A stretch of 13,012 nt of DNA from Clostridia bacterium (lineage in GTDB: Bacteria; Bacillota; Clostridia; Christensenellales; HGM11417): positions 1-13,012 of the forward strand of contig JAFQWR010000234.1 of the NCBI GenBank assembly GCA_017407365.1, read 5' to 3'. Under the pieces are notes generated by a model. It was given only the letters and a program-made list of their open reading frames with translations. It searched no databases and was not told where the DNA came from. Positions within the stretch are counted from its first letter, which is position 1. Each line of letters begins with the position of its first letter. The position numbers were made by a program, and so were the translations under genes. Shown here in pieces: positions 7,501 through 13,012 of this stretch.

Positions 7501-9095
7501 TCGCCGTTTACCGTAGCGGTGGGAACGGTGATTGCTTCGCCTACAGCGTAGATGTCTGCGGGAACGAAGTCAGAGCTTACAACGGGAGGCAGAATGTCTG
7601 CGCCGAATTCCGTTTCAGCTGCATCGTAAACAACAAAGCCCTTGATACGCATATGGTCGTCTGCGTGAGGCGTTACGTTGCTGTAGGTATCCATGGAGAA
7701 CCAGCCTGCACCGGTTTCGTTCCACATTTCCTCAAACAGCTCAGCCGTTAAGGTGCCGTAATCGTTGGTTGCGCCTGCGGTTGCCTTAAAGATAAAGTCT
7801 GCAGCATCGTAGCCTACAGCGGGGGTCTTATCGATCCAGCCGTACAGCATGATAGCAGCATCCTCTGCGGTTGCGCTTGCACCAACGTTCTTCCATTGCA
7901 GATACAGAACGTGATCCTTGCCGTCGAGTAAGGTGTTTTCATAACCCTTAACGGTGATCATTTCCTTATCGGAATCCTTCTCTACGCGCGATTCGATTCT
8001 GCCCTGACCAAGACGCAGGAACAGGTAGCTGGGCCAGGTGCAGGTTTCCTTATTGGGAAGGGTGGTCCTGTTTTTGCTGCCGCGTGCTGCTACCGTGTAG
8101 AACATCTGACCGTTAGCTTCGGGCTTGTCGGCGTTGAAGGCAATACCTACATACTGCTCGTGAATCTTCGTTACCTTCTCGGTAAAGCCAACCGTCTGGT
8201 CGAGCGTGGGCTCAGCCGAGGTGTTACCAAATGCAAGCTCGCCGAATTCGTTGATCCAAGATAAGCCCTTCTTACCCGTTTCTTCATAACCAATGTCGTT
8301 ATCGAAAGCGAAGTTGTTCTTATCGTAAGCGAGGTTTTTCTCAGCAGGCTGAGCGATCGCTACGGGAACGGTATAGGTGGTTTCGAAGCTGTTACCGGCA
8401 AGGTCGGAAACGGAATAAACAAGCTCATAATTTCCGGCAGGAATACGAACGGTTTTCGTTTCGCTGAAATCGGACCAGCTTGCAAAAACGGTTTTAGCAA
8501 CCTGCTCGCCGTTCTTTTCGTACAGTCTTGCAACGATACGGTCGGAAATGTCGTTGTTTTCGGGCATATCGATAGCCGTTGCGCTGGGAAGCACAACGTT
8601 TGCGTCTGCCTGACCAACGATACCCGTTGCCATATTGAAGCCTTCTACAGAGCCTTCATTGATAACGAGCGTACCCGTTTCGTTATCAGCAACAGCGGTG
8701 AACGTAAAGGTCTGTTCTGCCTTGTTTCCGGCATTATCCTTAACGGAGTAAACGATTACGTAGTTCAGCAGCGTGTTAGACGAAGCGGTAAAACTCTGCT
8801 CTACGTTAGCCGATTTCTCATAGATGAGATCACGGTTAACCGTAACGCCGTCTTCCTTAAGCTGCGAAACCGTAACCTTCACCTTTGCCGTGAGGTCACC
8901 GTCAACGTTATCCGTTGCCGTTGCAGTGGGTAAAACAACCGTGTCACCAACCTTGCAGGTGGTGGGAACATTTTCTACGGTGATTACAGGCTTTTCGGTG
9001 TCTGCACTGGGCTTAGGACCGGTACATGCAACGCAAACGCTCATAATCATCGCCAAAATGAGAACGGTGATTACCTGAAGTTTTTTGTTCTTCAT
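4596..9095 (-). CDS. Giant multidomain surface lipoprotein (Ig-like and repeated beta-sandwich modules)
   Basis: A 1499-residue exported protein I cannot place in a named family. Residues 1-23 form a lipoprotein signal peptide (MKNKKLQ, hydrophobic core, VCVAC), with C24 as likely lipidated residue; the lipobox is imperfect. Four Ig-like segments, at about 33-135, 141-249, 502-586 and 589-679, carry VGDTVVLPTATATDN and YSVKDNAGN-type motifs, like the Cry22/HYR-like (DUF5011) bacterial Ig fold. Two larger beta-rich, LamG-like regions lie at about 255-500 and 684-880. Three related modules of about 170 residues end the protein (about 914-1079, 1124-1292, 1330-1499), each closing with W-T-V-T. 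No catalytic motif is visible. ATG 9095 has GGAGG five nt upstream; an ATG at 9107 is a less likely start. It sits where a solute-binding protein is usually encoded, so a surface glycan-binding role is plausible but inferred. Confidence 0.85.
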   Translation of the reverse strand: MKNKKLQVITVLILAMIMSVCVACTGPKPSADTEKPVITVENVPTTCKVGDTVVLPTATATDNVDGDLTAKVKVTVSQLKEDGVTVNRDLIYEKSANVEQSFTASSNTLLNYVIVYSVKDNAGNKAEQTFTFTAVADNETGTLVINEGSVEGFNMATGIVGQADANVVLPSATAIDMPENNDISDRIVARLYEKNGEQVAKTVFASWSDFSETKTVRIPAGNYELVYSVSDLAGNSFETTYTVPVAIAQPAEKNLAYDKNNFAFDNDIGYEETGKKGLSWINEFGELAFGNTSAEPTLDQTVGFTEKVTKIHEQYVGIAFNADKPEANGQMFYTVAARGSKNRTTLPNKETCTWPSYLFLRLGQGRIESRVEKDSDKEMITVKGYENTLLDGKDHVLYLQWKNVGASATAEDAAIMLYGWIDKTPAVGYDAADFIFKATAGATNDYGTLTAELFEEMWNETGAGWFSMDTYSNVTPHADDHMRIKGFVVYDAAETEFGADILPPVVSSDFVPADIYAVGEAITVPTATVNGEFDIETSIILPDGSKVALTEATYTPAEAGVYTLLFEAYDEAGNYGYKFFKLEVAVRDDVVPTIEISSNETITVNVGEEVVLPTVTANDNLEGDISSKVTVEIIGTEHVTDRIPGGKYYPMTAGTQTVIYTVKDSFGNVASTSFEVVVNSITSGNVLTKEVFASGQGSVGLSANEYVYDQKVSMILNISELNTIVMFNARGPVNNADWPEGLVIRFTNTNQIDVSANKHDSAIFGSTAYSKQKYIVGNDILFEYQVKNVMVQDVEYVRVQIWVMGEELVFNPSANHGGLIGLEEGINALYRKMSDFTAASAENIYSSPFWMSVYNSTATIKELRMDGTSCEMPEDIYVPEGYEISFGTGNYFAEMPVTVPGGGDASAVLGKHSNENYIAITFKGEQTAKGAFCVNVTGAADGWSGGMVLRISQDGGEIHVGGPNSGAVVRLGIDVYSGGINATEYTLVYKMTYVKTQGLATAINVDVWFGEVGTTLTKCIPTVANAALCSYDAENDVLTISAKAFASAEQMTPKDITVVSLGALNGTCNWTVTAIEKLDGAPGVVEVKGYKNPVNAEEAVVNLTEETTYPAKPDSIVKAVTNVNENYIAISYKHTADPDYYAMGINILGTTSNGWTAGLILACTKDGVYFRLGGINNTNLAQVALYSMGNGAERTLVYKLTYVVKSGLCTDVMVELWEGPADGKLNKLVANNSSLSGDKWYFDAELGAWVFDYDLFTEAQFMPDCTLAFMEAFNSKTNSAEWTVTNVAVLEKSPDDVEEESNAAVANGFDQGVTNAAGADMSKKAVTDLGSEYVIIDFEVTDRNAGFAMGINLFGSATSSWHGPVALCLRHDAFYLMYENINGTTIAQLALYGDQIKNTNRIAYRITNVKIDGTSYKLLEVWAGSKDGEMKKVGCHHVEADFQSIVAYSDVEGGFLIGTDVLVGAGISTDNDCSIMLAGALNSTNGWTVTVTVSKEKTF
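4599..6356 (-). repeat. Three tandem C-terminal modules within the lipoprotein gene
   Basis: Modules occupy about 6356-5859, 5726-5220 and 5108-4599. They share N/S-E-x-Y-I-x-I at the start, an M/V-x-G/V-I-N-hydrophobic strand, a central tryptophan (GW or SW), LVYK- or IAYR-like strands, an LWEG/VWAG-like strand and a terminal W-T-V-T. The first two share seven identical residues (NENYIAI), encoded by an identical 20-nt stretch (6337-6356 and 5707-5726), pointing to internal duplication. The third copy is more diverged. Confidence 0.75.
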
Positions 9096-9098
9096 ACA

Positions 9099-9129
9099 TT
9101 CCTCCATTTTTTCAGTCCTTTCGACTGAA
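9099..9129 (-). promoter_or_regulatory. Hairpin directly upstream of the lipoprotein ribosome binding site
   Basis: TTCAGTC at 9111-9117 pairs perfectly with GACTGAA at 9123-9129 around a 5-nt loop (GAAAG in the transcript). The Shine-Dalgarno GGAGG (9105-9101) begins five nt after the stem and leads to the ATG at 9095. A second small hairpin lies further upstream (CAAGG 9151-9155 with CCTTG 9162-9166). Neither is followed by a U-run in the transcript, so they are not terminators. They may protect the 5' side of the long lipoprotein message or mark a processing site. Confidence 0.45.
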
Positions 9130-9194
9130 TTATTTTTATTTTTTATAACACAAGGCATTCACCTTGCTTATAAACATCAGTACACGAACAAACA

Positions 9195-11639
9195 CTATTT
9201 GTTCCATTCGTCTGCAAAGGTTACCACAACGGGCTCCTCCTCTGCAAGCACACGCACGGTGACGCTTTCGCCCGCGGCAATATCGAAGCAATTATCCTCA
9301 ATCCATGCGTTTTCGCCCGCATAAATGTTCACGCATTGCACAAAGGTTTTTGCATGAATGCAAACGTCGTATGCACAGCTTCCCACAGGGGTAATACGAA
9401 CCTCGTAGTCGGGCGTGTATTCTTCCTCGCGGTATCTTGCAAGATAGTAGGTTGTCACAAAGGGCTTACCTGCGTACTCGCCGCGCGCACAGAGATAATC
9501 TCCCTGCTTGCCGTTAAACGGTAAGGTGACTGCAAGCGATGCACCTGCCTCTACCTCATCGAGGAAAGCATAGCTATCTAAAACCTCTCCCTCGCGCGTT
9601 TCCACAGAAACAGAAACCGAGAAGGGAGCAAGTGTATCGGAATCGTTTGCAAAGCAGAGTGCGTACTCGTTGCCGATACGGATGATTTCGCTGAGCATGG
9701 GCTTGAAGCAACGCTTCATCTGATAGTATGCGGGCTTTTTGGAAAGATAGTAGTCTACCACCGACCAGGTACCCGTGGGCCAGATATCGTTATACATCCA
9801 ATTGAGGATACCGTTGGACCTGCCGTTGACACGCGCATAAACAATTTCTGATTTCATTATATCGGAGTGCGCCATATTTGCCTTTTTGACAAAATCCTTT
9901 ACCGAGGTCAGCGTGCCGTACATACCCTCGGCAAACCTCCTCTGCCGTTCAAAGAAGGTGGGCATCACGTATGTATACGGATTTCCTAAAAAGCGCTCCT
10001 CAAAAAAGGCGGAATCCAATGAAATCTTCTGCTCGGGGGTATATTTTACCAGGCTTTCGTAATTACAAATGCCAAGCACCGCACATTCCGAGCCAAAATT
10101 ACTCTTTGTTTCGGGCAAATAGTATTCGTAATTCTTGATTCTGCGCTTCAATTCCTCCCATTCGCTGAGAGCATCGTATTCGGCATCGTCAAAGCCCATA
10201 AAGGATTCGCCAAACAGACAAAGCTCCGAAAGATTGTTGTGGCAATCGCCCTCGCTCGTATCATTTTCGGCATCTGCAAATGCATAGGGGCTTGTGCGCA
10301 GATAGGGAATATCGGGAGAAAGCTGACCCGTGATACCGCGCAACAGATAATGCAATGTATAAACGGAATAGCGCTCCTCTGTTTTTTTATCGAATGCACC
10401 GCGGATTTCATTCATGCCACACCATACGGTAAGACACGGACGGTTGCGCAGACGCTTGACCTGATACACAGCCTCCTCGGTGAAGTTTTGCATAAACTCG
10501 CTGTTATCCTCGGGGATTTCGGAGCAGGCAAACATAAATTCCTGCCAGACCATAATGCCCATTTCGTCACAGCACTGATAAAAATACTCGCTTTCGTAGA
10601 TACCGCCGCCCCATACGCGAAGCATATTGAAGTTAGCGTCCTTGGCAGCCTTTACAAGTGCAAAGTATTTTTCGTTGGTAAGCGTACCCGTCATGCACTC
10701 CGCAGGCACCCAATTGCTGCCGCGGCAGAAAATTCTTTTTCCGTTTACCTTAACGGCGAAGGTACGGTTTTCTTCATCCGTTATAGATTCGTCAATTTCA
10801 ACCGTTTTGAAGGCAAAGCTTCCGCTTTTATTATATACACCGCCATCGGTAAAAATCTGCTCAACCGTATAGGTGTAAATGTTCTGCTCACCGTAGCCGT
10901 TGGGCCACCAGAGCTGAGGCTTGGAAACCTTGACATTCAATGCATAGCGCTTGGCAGAAATATCCTTCTCCTGCGAGGCAACAGCCACGCCGTCTTTATA
11001 TAAGGTGACACGGATTTTGCCTGTGAAATAATCGCCGAACAAAAGCTTCAGATTCACCCATCCGTTCAGCTCGGTATGCAGGGCAACCTCCTCCAGTGCT
11101 GCTTTTTTGCAGCTGACAAGACGGACGTCACGGTAGATTCCGTAGCCGGGAAAGCGAGGCGCCCAATCCCAACCGAAGTGACACTGTGCCTTGCGGATCA
11201 GAATACGGTTTTCGCAAAAAATACTGTCGTATTTTGTTTGCGGTTTTTCGCCTAAGGCATCGTATACGGAAAGAAGCTTAACGGAAAGTAAATTTTCGCC
11301 ATCCTTTAAGCATTCCTTCACAGGGAAGCGGTAGGCAAGATGCATATTCTGCGTTTTACCGATGAGAATACCGTTGAGATAAACCTCCGAAAAGGTATCA
11401 ACGCCCTCGAAAATAAGGTATGCCTCCTCGTCGAGCTCATTCAGGCTTACCGTAAAGGTGCGCTCGTACGTCCAGCTTGCCCTTGTAATCCATACAGAGT
11501 TTTTATAGTTTTCGTCATAGTAAGGATCTCCGATTTTACCGGCAAGATAAAAATCGTTTGTAACATCCCCGGGAACATTGCCCACTATACTGTGTCCGTT
11601 GCCCATGAGTTTCCATATTCCTGATAGTGAAATATTCAT
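9195..11639 (-). CDS. Glycoside hydrolase family 2, beta-mannosidase-like
   Basis: An 814-residue cytoplasmic enzyme without a signal peptide. The order is the usual GH2 one: an N-terminal jelly roll (about 1-180; GWDWAPRFPGYGIYRDV near 156-172), an Ig-like sandwich (about 180-285), a TIM barrel (about 290-640) and C-terminal beta domains. The barrel shows RGSNWVPAE, LRVWGGGIYES, WCGMNE (acid/base E411) and FGSE (likely nucleophile E518). WMYNDIWPTGTWSVVDYY (about 614-631) is a signature of the beta-mannosidase and related exo-glycosidase branch. Expected reaction: release of terminal beta-linked mannose from imported oligosaccharides. Exo-beta-glucosaminidase or another GH2 activity remains possible. 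The ATG at 11639 is chosen for GAGGG five nt upstream; an in-frame ATG at 11681 would overlap the promoter -10 box. First gene of the string, 99 bp before the lipoprotein gene. Confidence 0.92.
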   Translation of the reverse strand: MNISLSGIWKLMGNGHSIVGNVPGDVTNDFYLAGKIGDPYYDENYKNSVWITRASWTYERTFTVSLNELDEEAYLIFEGVDTFSEVYLNGILIGKTQNMHLAYRFPVKECLKDGENLLSVKLLSVYDALGEKPQTKYDSIFCENRILIRKAQCHFGWDWAPRFPGYGIYRDVRLVSCKKAALEEVALHTELNGWVNLKLLFGDYFTGKIRVTLYKDGVAVASQEKDISAKRYALNVKVSKPQLWWPNGYGEQNIYTYTVEQIFTDGGVYNKSGSFAFKTVEIDESITDEENRTFAVKVNGKRIFCRGSNWVPAECMTGTLTNEKYFALVKAAKDANFNMLRVWGGGIYESEYFYQCCDEMGIMVWQEFMFACSEIPEDNSEFMQNFTEEAVYQVKRLRNRPCLTVWCGMNEIRGAFDKKTEERYSVYTLHYLLRGITGQLSPDIPYLRTSPYAFADAENDTSEGDCHNNLSELCLFGESFMGFDDAEYDALSEWEELKRRIKNYEYYLPETKSNFGSECAVLGICNYESLVKYTPEQKISLDSAFFEERFLGNPYTYVMPTFFERQRRFAEGMYGTLTSVKDFVKKANMAHSDIMKSEIVYARVNGRSNGILNWMYNDIWPTGTWSVVDYYLSKKPAYYQMKRCFKPMLSEIIRIGNEYALCFANDSDTLAPFSVSVSVETREGEVLDSYAFLDEVEAGASLAVTLPFNGKQGDYLCARGEYAGKPFVTTYYLARYREEEYTPDYEVRITPVGSCAYDVCIHAKTFVQCVNIYAGENAWIEDNCFDIAAGESVTVRVLAEEEPVVVTFADEWNK

Positions 11640-11680
11640 AATATCCCTCTTTAACGGCATACTTTTCATTTTCAATTTCA

Positions 11681-11709
11681 ATTATAGCACATCACAGTGC
11701 GTTTGTCTT
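11681..11709 (-). promoter_or_regulatory. Predicted sigma-A promoter for the GH2 gene and cluster
   Basis: On the minus strand the -10 box TATAAT (11686-11681) is preceded by AAGACA (11709-11704) at 17 bp spacing. The -10 is perfect and the -35 matches four of six positions, which fits a promoter needing an activator. The predicted transcript starts near 11674, giving a leader of about 35 nt before the ATG at 11639. The direct-repeat operator abuts and overlaps the -35 box by two bases. Confidence 0.65.
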
Positions 11710-11744
11710 GTCATATTTCGCCAAAAAATAGTGATTTTTCGCCA
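11708..11744 (-). promoter_or_regulatory. Paired direct-repeat operator, likely AraC-type regulator site
   Basis: Two copies of the pattern TNGTNATNTTTCGCCA (plus-strand reading) lie at 11708-11723 and 11729-11744. They match at 13 of 16 positions and start 21 bp apart, two helical turns. The proximal copy overlaps the GH2 -35 box by two bases. Tandem direct half-sites with this phasing next to -35 are the usual binding arrangement of AraC/XylS activators, and the gene next door encodes one. Binding itself is inferred. Confidence 0.6.
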
Positions 11745-11759
11745 TCTTTCTTTAATCAC

Positions 11760-11788
11760 TTGACGGCTTGCTATTTTTTCGCTATAAT
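11760..11788 (+). promoter_or_regulatory. Predicted sigma-A promoter for the AraC-family gene
   Basis: TTGACG at 11760-11765 and a perfect TATAAT at 11783-11788 are separated by 17 bp. Transcription should begin near 11795, followed by the ribosome site AAGGAG seven nt before the ATG at 11818. This is a stronger match than the divergent GH2 promoter. Confidence 0.75.
11769..11784 (+). promoter_or_regulatory. Weak third copy of the operator repeat inside the regulator promoter
   Basis: This stretch ends TTTCGCTA and matches 10 of the 13 fixed positions of the paired repeat upstream. It starts 40 bp from the second copy, close to two more 20-21 bp steps, and covers the spacer and first bases of the -10 box. 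If real, it would let the regulator repress its own gene. The match is partly a T-run, so confidence is low. Confidence 0.3.
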
Positions 11789-11817
11789 AAAAATGAGAAA
11801 TATGAAGGAGATAAAAA

Positions 11818-12642
11818 ATGAAAACCTGCTTATATAAAGAGGATTTCACAAATCCTGACAGTAATCTCCATTTTCATCTATATAATACCGATTATCCCAT
11901 TATACACAATCACGATTATTGGGAATTCTTTATTATACTTGCAGGGGAAACAGATCATTTCAGCAACGATCGCAAGCAGCATTTTCATGCAAACACGGGC
12001 TGTCTGGTGCATCCTGCCGATAAGCATTGCTTTACCAATAATTCAGCACACTACAAGCAATTGAATATCTGTATTACCGATGCTTACTTCAAAACGCTGC
12101 TCGACCTGATTGATACAGACCTGTACGGTGAAATCTGCTGTATCAATCAGCCCATCGTTTACAATATCGACGATGAAACCCTGACGCTGATCAACAAAAA
12201 TATTCACGCCGCCCAGCTTGCGCACAGCACAGACCCATCCAAGTACAGCAACTTCTTAAAGCTGATATGGTTGGATATTATTAAGCTGATTTATCGCAAC
12301 TATTCTCTGTTGAACACAAAATACCCTGCATGGTTCAACGCCTTTTTGCAGGATATGCAGCTGCCCGAGAATATTACGCGTCCCACGGCTGAGCTATATA
12401 AGCTGACCTTCTTCAGCTACCGCCATCTGACACGTCTGTTTAAGGAATTCACAGGGGAAACGCTATCGGAATATCAGCAAAGGCTGAAAATCAACTACGC
12501 GGCAACTCTGCTCCGCACCACAGACCTGAGCACCTTACAGATTGCATCTACCTGTGGCTATGACAGTTTAAGTCACTTTATCCGCATCTTCAAAAAGTAT
12601 TACAACATCACGCCGCACCATTACAAAAAATCGTTAAGTTAA
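11818..12642 (+). CDS. AraC-family transcriptional regulator
   Basis: A 274-residue one-component regulator. The N-terminal half is a cupin-like sensing domain: HNHDYWEFFIILAG (residues 30-43) with paired histidines, then a second conserved stretch around GCLVHPADKH (61-70). The C-terminal about 90 residues form the two helix-turn-helix AraC DNA-binding domain: a first HTH around LTFFSYRHLTRLFKEFTG (196-213), then LQIASTCGYDSLSHFIRIFK (240-259) and the closing YYNITPHHYKK. The ATG at 11818 follows AAGGAG by seven nt. It is divergent from the GH2 gene with 178 bp between the two starts, and the spacer holds phased direct repeats. It probably senses a sugar released from the imported glycan and activates the cluster; both ligand and targets are inferred. 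Confidence 0.93.
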   Translation: MKTCLYKEDFTNPDSNLHFHLYNTDYPIIHNHDYWEFFIILAGETDHFSNDRKQHFHANTGCLVHPADKHCFTNNSAHYKQLNICITDAYFKTLLDLIDTDLYGEICCINQPIVYNIDDETLTLINKNIHAAQLAHSTDPSKYSNFLKLIWLDIIKLIYRNYSLLNTKYPAWFNAFLQDMQLPENITRPTAELYKLTFFSYRHLTRLFKEFTGETLSEYQQRLKINYAATLLRTTDLSTLQIASTCGYDSLSHFIRIFKKYYNITPHHYKKSLS

Positions 12643-12664
12643 AACGCACCGGAAGCGCGGTGAG

Positions 12665-12693
12665 TTGAGCGGATAACCACGCTAAGGTATGAT
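12665..12693 (+). promoter_or_regulatory. Candidate promoter downstream of the AraC-family gene
   Basis: TTGAGC at 12665-12670 and TATGAT at 12688-12693 are spaced by exactly 17 bp. The boxes match four and five of six consensus bases. A transcript from here would start near 12700, just ahead of the stem-loop series that ends in the terminator at 12963-12991. No start codon with a ribosome site follows. Confidence 0.4.
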
Positions 12694-12849
12694 TCTCCAT
12701 GCAGGCAGGCTTTGCGCGGAGATAAGCCTTACATATCAATGAATTGCTTTTCCATGACAGTTGGAATAAGCAGTCCACTTACATCGCCTGACGGGCAAGA
12801 AAACAGCTTAAAGCAAAGCAAGCCTTTCAGCACGGAATTTAAGACATAC

Positions 12850-12897
12850 AAAAAGAGAGGGCATTCCGACAAAGCATCCGGTTTACTCTCTCTTTTT
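12850..12897 (+). terminator. Terminator-like hairpin, possibly bidirectional
   Basis: AAAAAGAGAG (12850-12859) pairs perfectly with CTCTCTTTTT (12888-12897), with two more inner pairs and a loop of about 24 nt. The A-run and T-run lie on opposite arms, so it could stop transcription in either direction. The loop is long and the base of the stem is A-U rich, so efficiency may be low. Confidence 0.45.
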
Positions 12898-12962
12898 CCT
12901 TGTTATGCGGATTGCGGAAAAGCATACCGCCATATCAAGGTACAACAACCTGAATATGGATG

Positions 12963-12991
12963 ACAGCGGCAAAATCTGCCGTTGTTTTTTT
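12963..12991 (+). terminator. Rho-independent terminator
   Basis: ACAGCGGCA (12963-12971) pairs with TGCCGTTGT (12977-12985), nine pairs with one G-U, around a 5-nt loop (AAATC). A run of seven Ts starts within the stem end and continues to 12991, followed by ATTTTT. This is a standard intrinsic terminator in the plus direction. It ends either the AraC-family transcript or the candidate RNA. Confidence 0.8.
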
Positions 12992-13012
12992 ATTTTTGCG
13001 AAGGCTTAAAAA

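Larger units (their letters stand above)
12700..12991 (+). ncRNA. Candidate structured RNA of about 290 nt, family unknown
   Basis: Between the candidate promoter and a strong terminator I see consecutive hairpins. AGGCTT 12707-12712 pairs with AAGCCT 12724-12729. A 12-pair stem with one bulge and one G-U pair joins 12743-12754 to 12762-12774. GCC 12786-12788 pairs with GGC 12794-12796, extended by CTT/AAG. AAAAAGAGAG 12850-12859 pairs with CTCTCTTTTT 12888-12897. CCTTG 12898-12902 pairs with CAAGG 12936-12940, with inner ATG/CAT and CGG/CCG pairs. A second AAGCCT at 12820-12825 could compete for the first hairpin, giving two alternative folds. I do not recognise a known family such as 6S, tmRNA or raiA. 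The alternative is that all of this is 3' UTR. Confidence 0.35.
12643..13012 (+). other. 370-bp gene-free region with promoter-like site, stem-loops and terminator
   Basis: I find no convincing protein gene here. A TTG-initiated frame at 12712-12963 (83 codons) lacks a ribosome site. It runs through several hairpins, as does a minus-strand frame open at 12729-12902 without an ATG. The region instead holds a stem AGCGCGGT/ACCACGCT (12654-12661 with 12676-12683, one mismatch), a promoter-like pair, further stem-loops and two terminator-like hairpins, listed separately. It is either the long 3' UTR of the AraC-family gene or a separate RNA gene. Confidence 0.6.

Noticed and set aside
10239..11003. 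Long plus-strand open frame of 254 codons opposite the GH2 gene
   Set aside because: It lies antisense to the GH2 catalytic barrel and shows no family motif; it is explained by codon use of the real gene.
11286..11304. Further TTTCGCCATC-like match inside the GH2 gene, similar to the second operator repeat
   Set aside because: It is a single copy in coding sequence without a partner 21 bp away; a chance match is likely. A comparable single match at 4808-4817 is also coding.
11687..11700. Short inverted repeat GCAC-N6-GTGC within the GH2 promoter spacer
   Set aside because: Four base pairs are too few to call an operator, and it does not match a cre or CRP site.
12729..12902. Minus-strand frame of about 57 codons in the same region
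   Set aside because: It has no ATG near its upstream end and no ribosome site. It overlaps the hairpins; I had a vague sense of familiarity with its translation but cannot support it.
12712..12963. Plus-strand frame of 83 codons starting with TTG after the AraC-family gene
   Set aside because: It has no ribosome binding site, it translates several hairpins including a terminator-like one, and the product has no recognisable features.
1..13012. tRNA, rRNA, CRISPR array, insertion sequence or integrase
   Set aside because: No regularly spaced short repeats, transposase or recombinase motifs or tRNA-like cloverleaf were seen when reading both strands.

Overview
The window looks like chromosomal DNA of a Gram-positive anaerobe, most likely an uncultured gut-type member of the Clostridia (Bacillota). 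The grounds are strong GGAGG-type ribosome binding sites, sigma-A type promoters, a lipoprotein, LplB/LplC-type sugar permeases and large secreted Ig-like proteins, with no outer-membrane genes. The lineage is inference; no rRNA or other marker is present.

Layout. Five genes lie head to tail on the minus strand and read as one carbohydrate-utilisation cluster: a cytoplasmic GH2 beta-mannosidase-like enzyme (11639-9195), a 1499-residue Ig-rich surface lipoprotein (9095-4596), two ABC sugar permeases of the LplB and LplC types (4510-3509 and 3504-2638), and a secreted calcineurin-like metallophosphoesterase with two carbohydrate-binding-like domains (2502 to beyond base 1, cut by the window edge). 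An AraC-family regulator (11818-12642) is divergent from the cluster.

Control. The 178-bp divergent spacer holds a sigma-A type promoter for each direction. It also holds two 16-bp direct repeats (13 of 16 identical) spaced 21 bp apart, ending at the -35 box of the GH2 promoter, with a weaker third copy inside the regulator's own promoter. This is the architecture expected for AraC-type activation plus autoregulation. A 12-bp perfect stem-loop between the lipoprotein and permease genes may set unequal expression within the operon.

How the genes may work together (inference): the surface lipoprotein and the secreted phosphoesterase handle or bind a glycan outside the cell, the LplB/LplC pair imports an oligosaccharide, and the GH2 enzyme cuts beta-mannosidic ends in the cytoplasm. 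No solute-binding protein of the usual type and no ABC ATPase are in the window. The giant lipoprotein sits where the binding protein is usually found.

Right end. Bases 12643-13012 hold no convincing gene. They carry a promoter-like site, at least five stem-loops and a strong intrinsic terminator, so they are either a long structured 3' UTR of the regulator or an independent structured RNA of roughly 290 nt. The most novel candidates in the window are this region, the giant lipoprotein and the phased operator.
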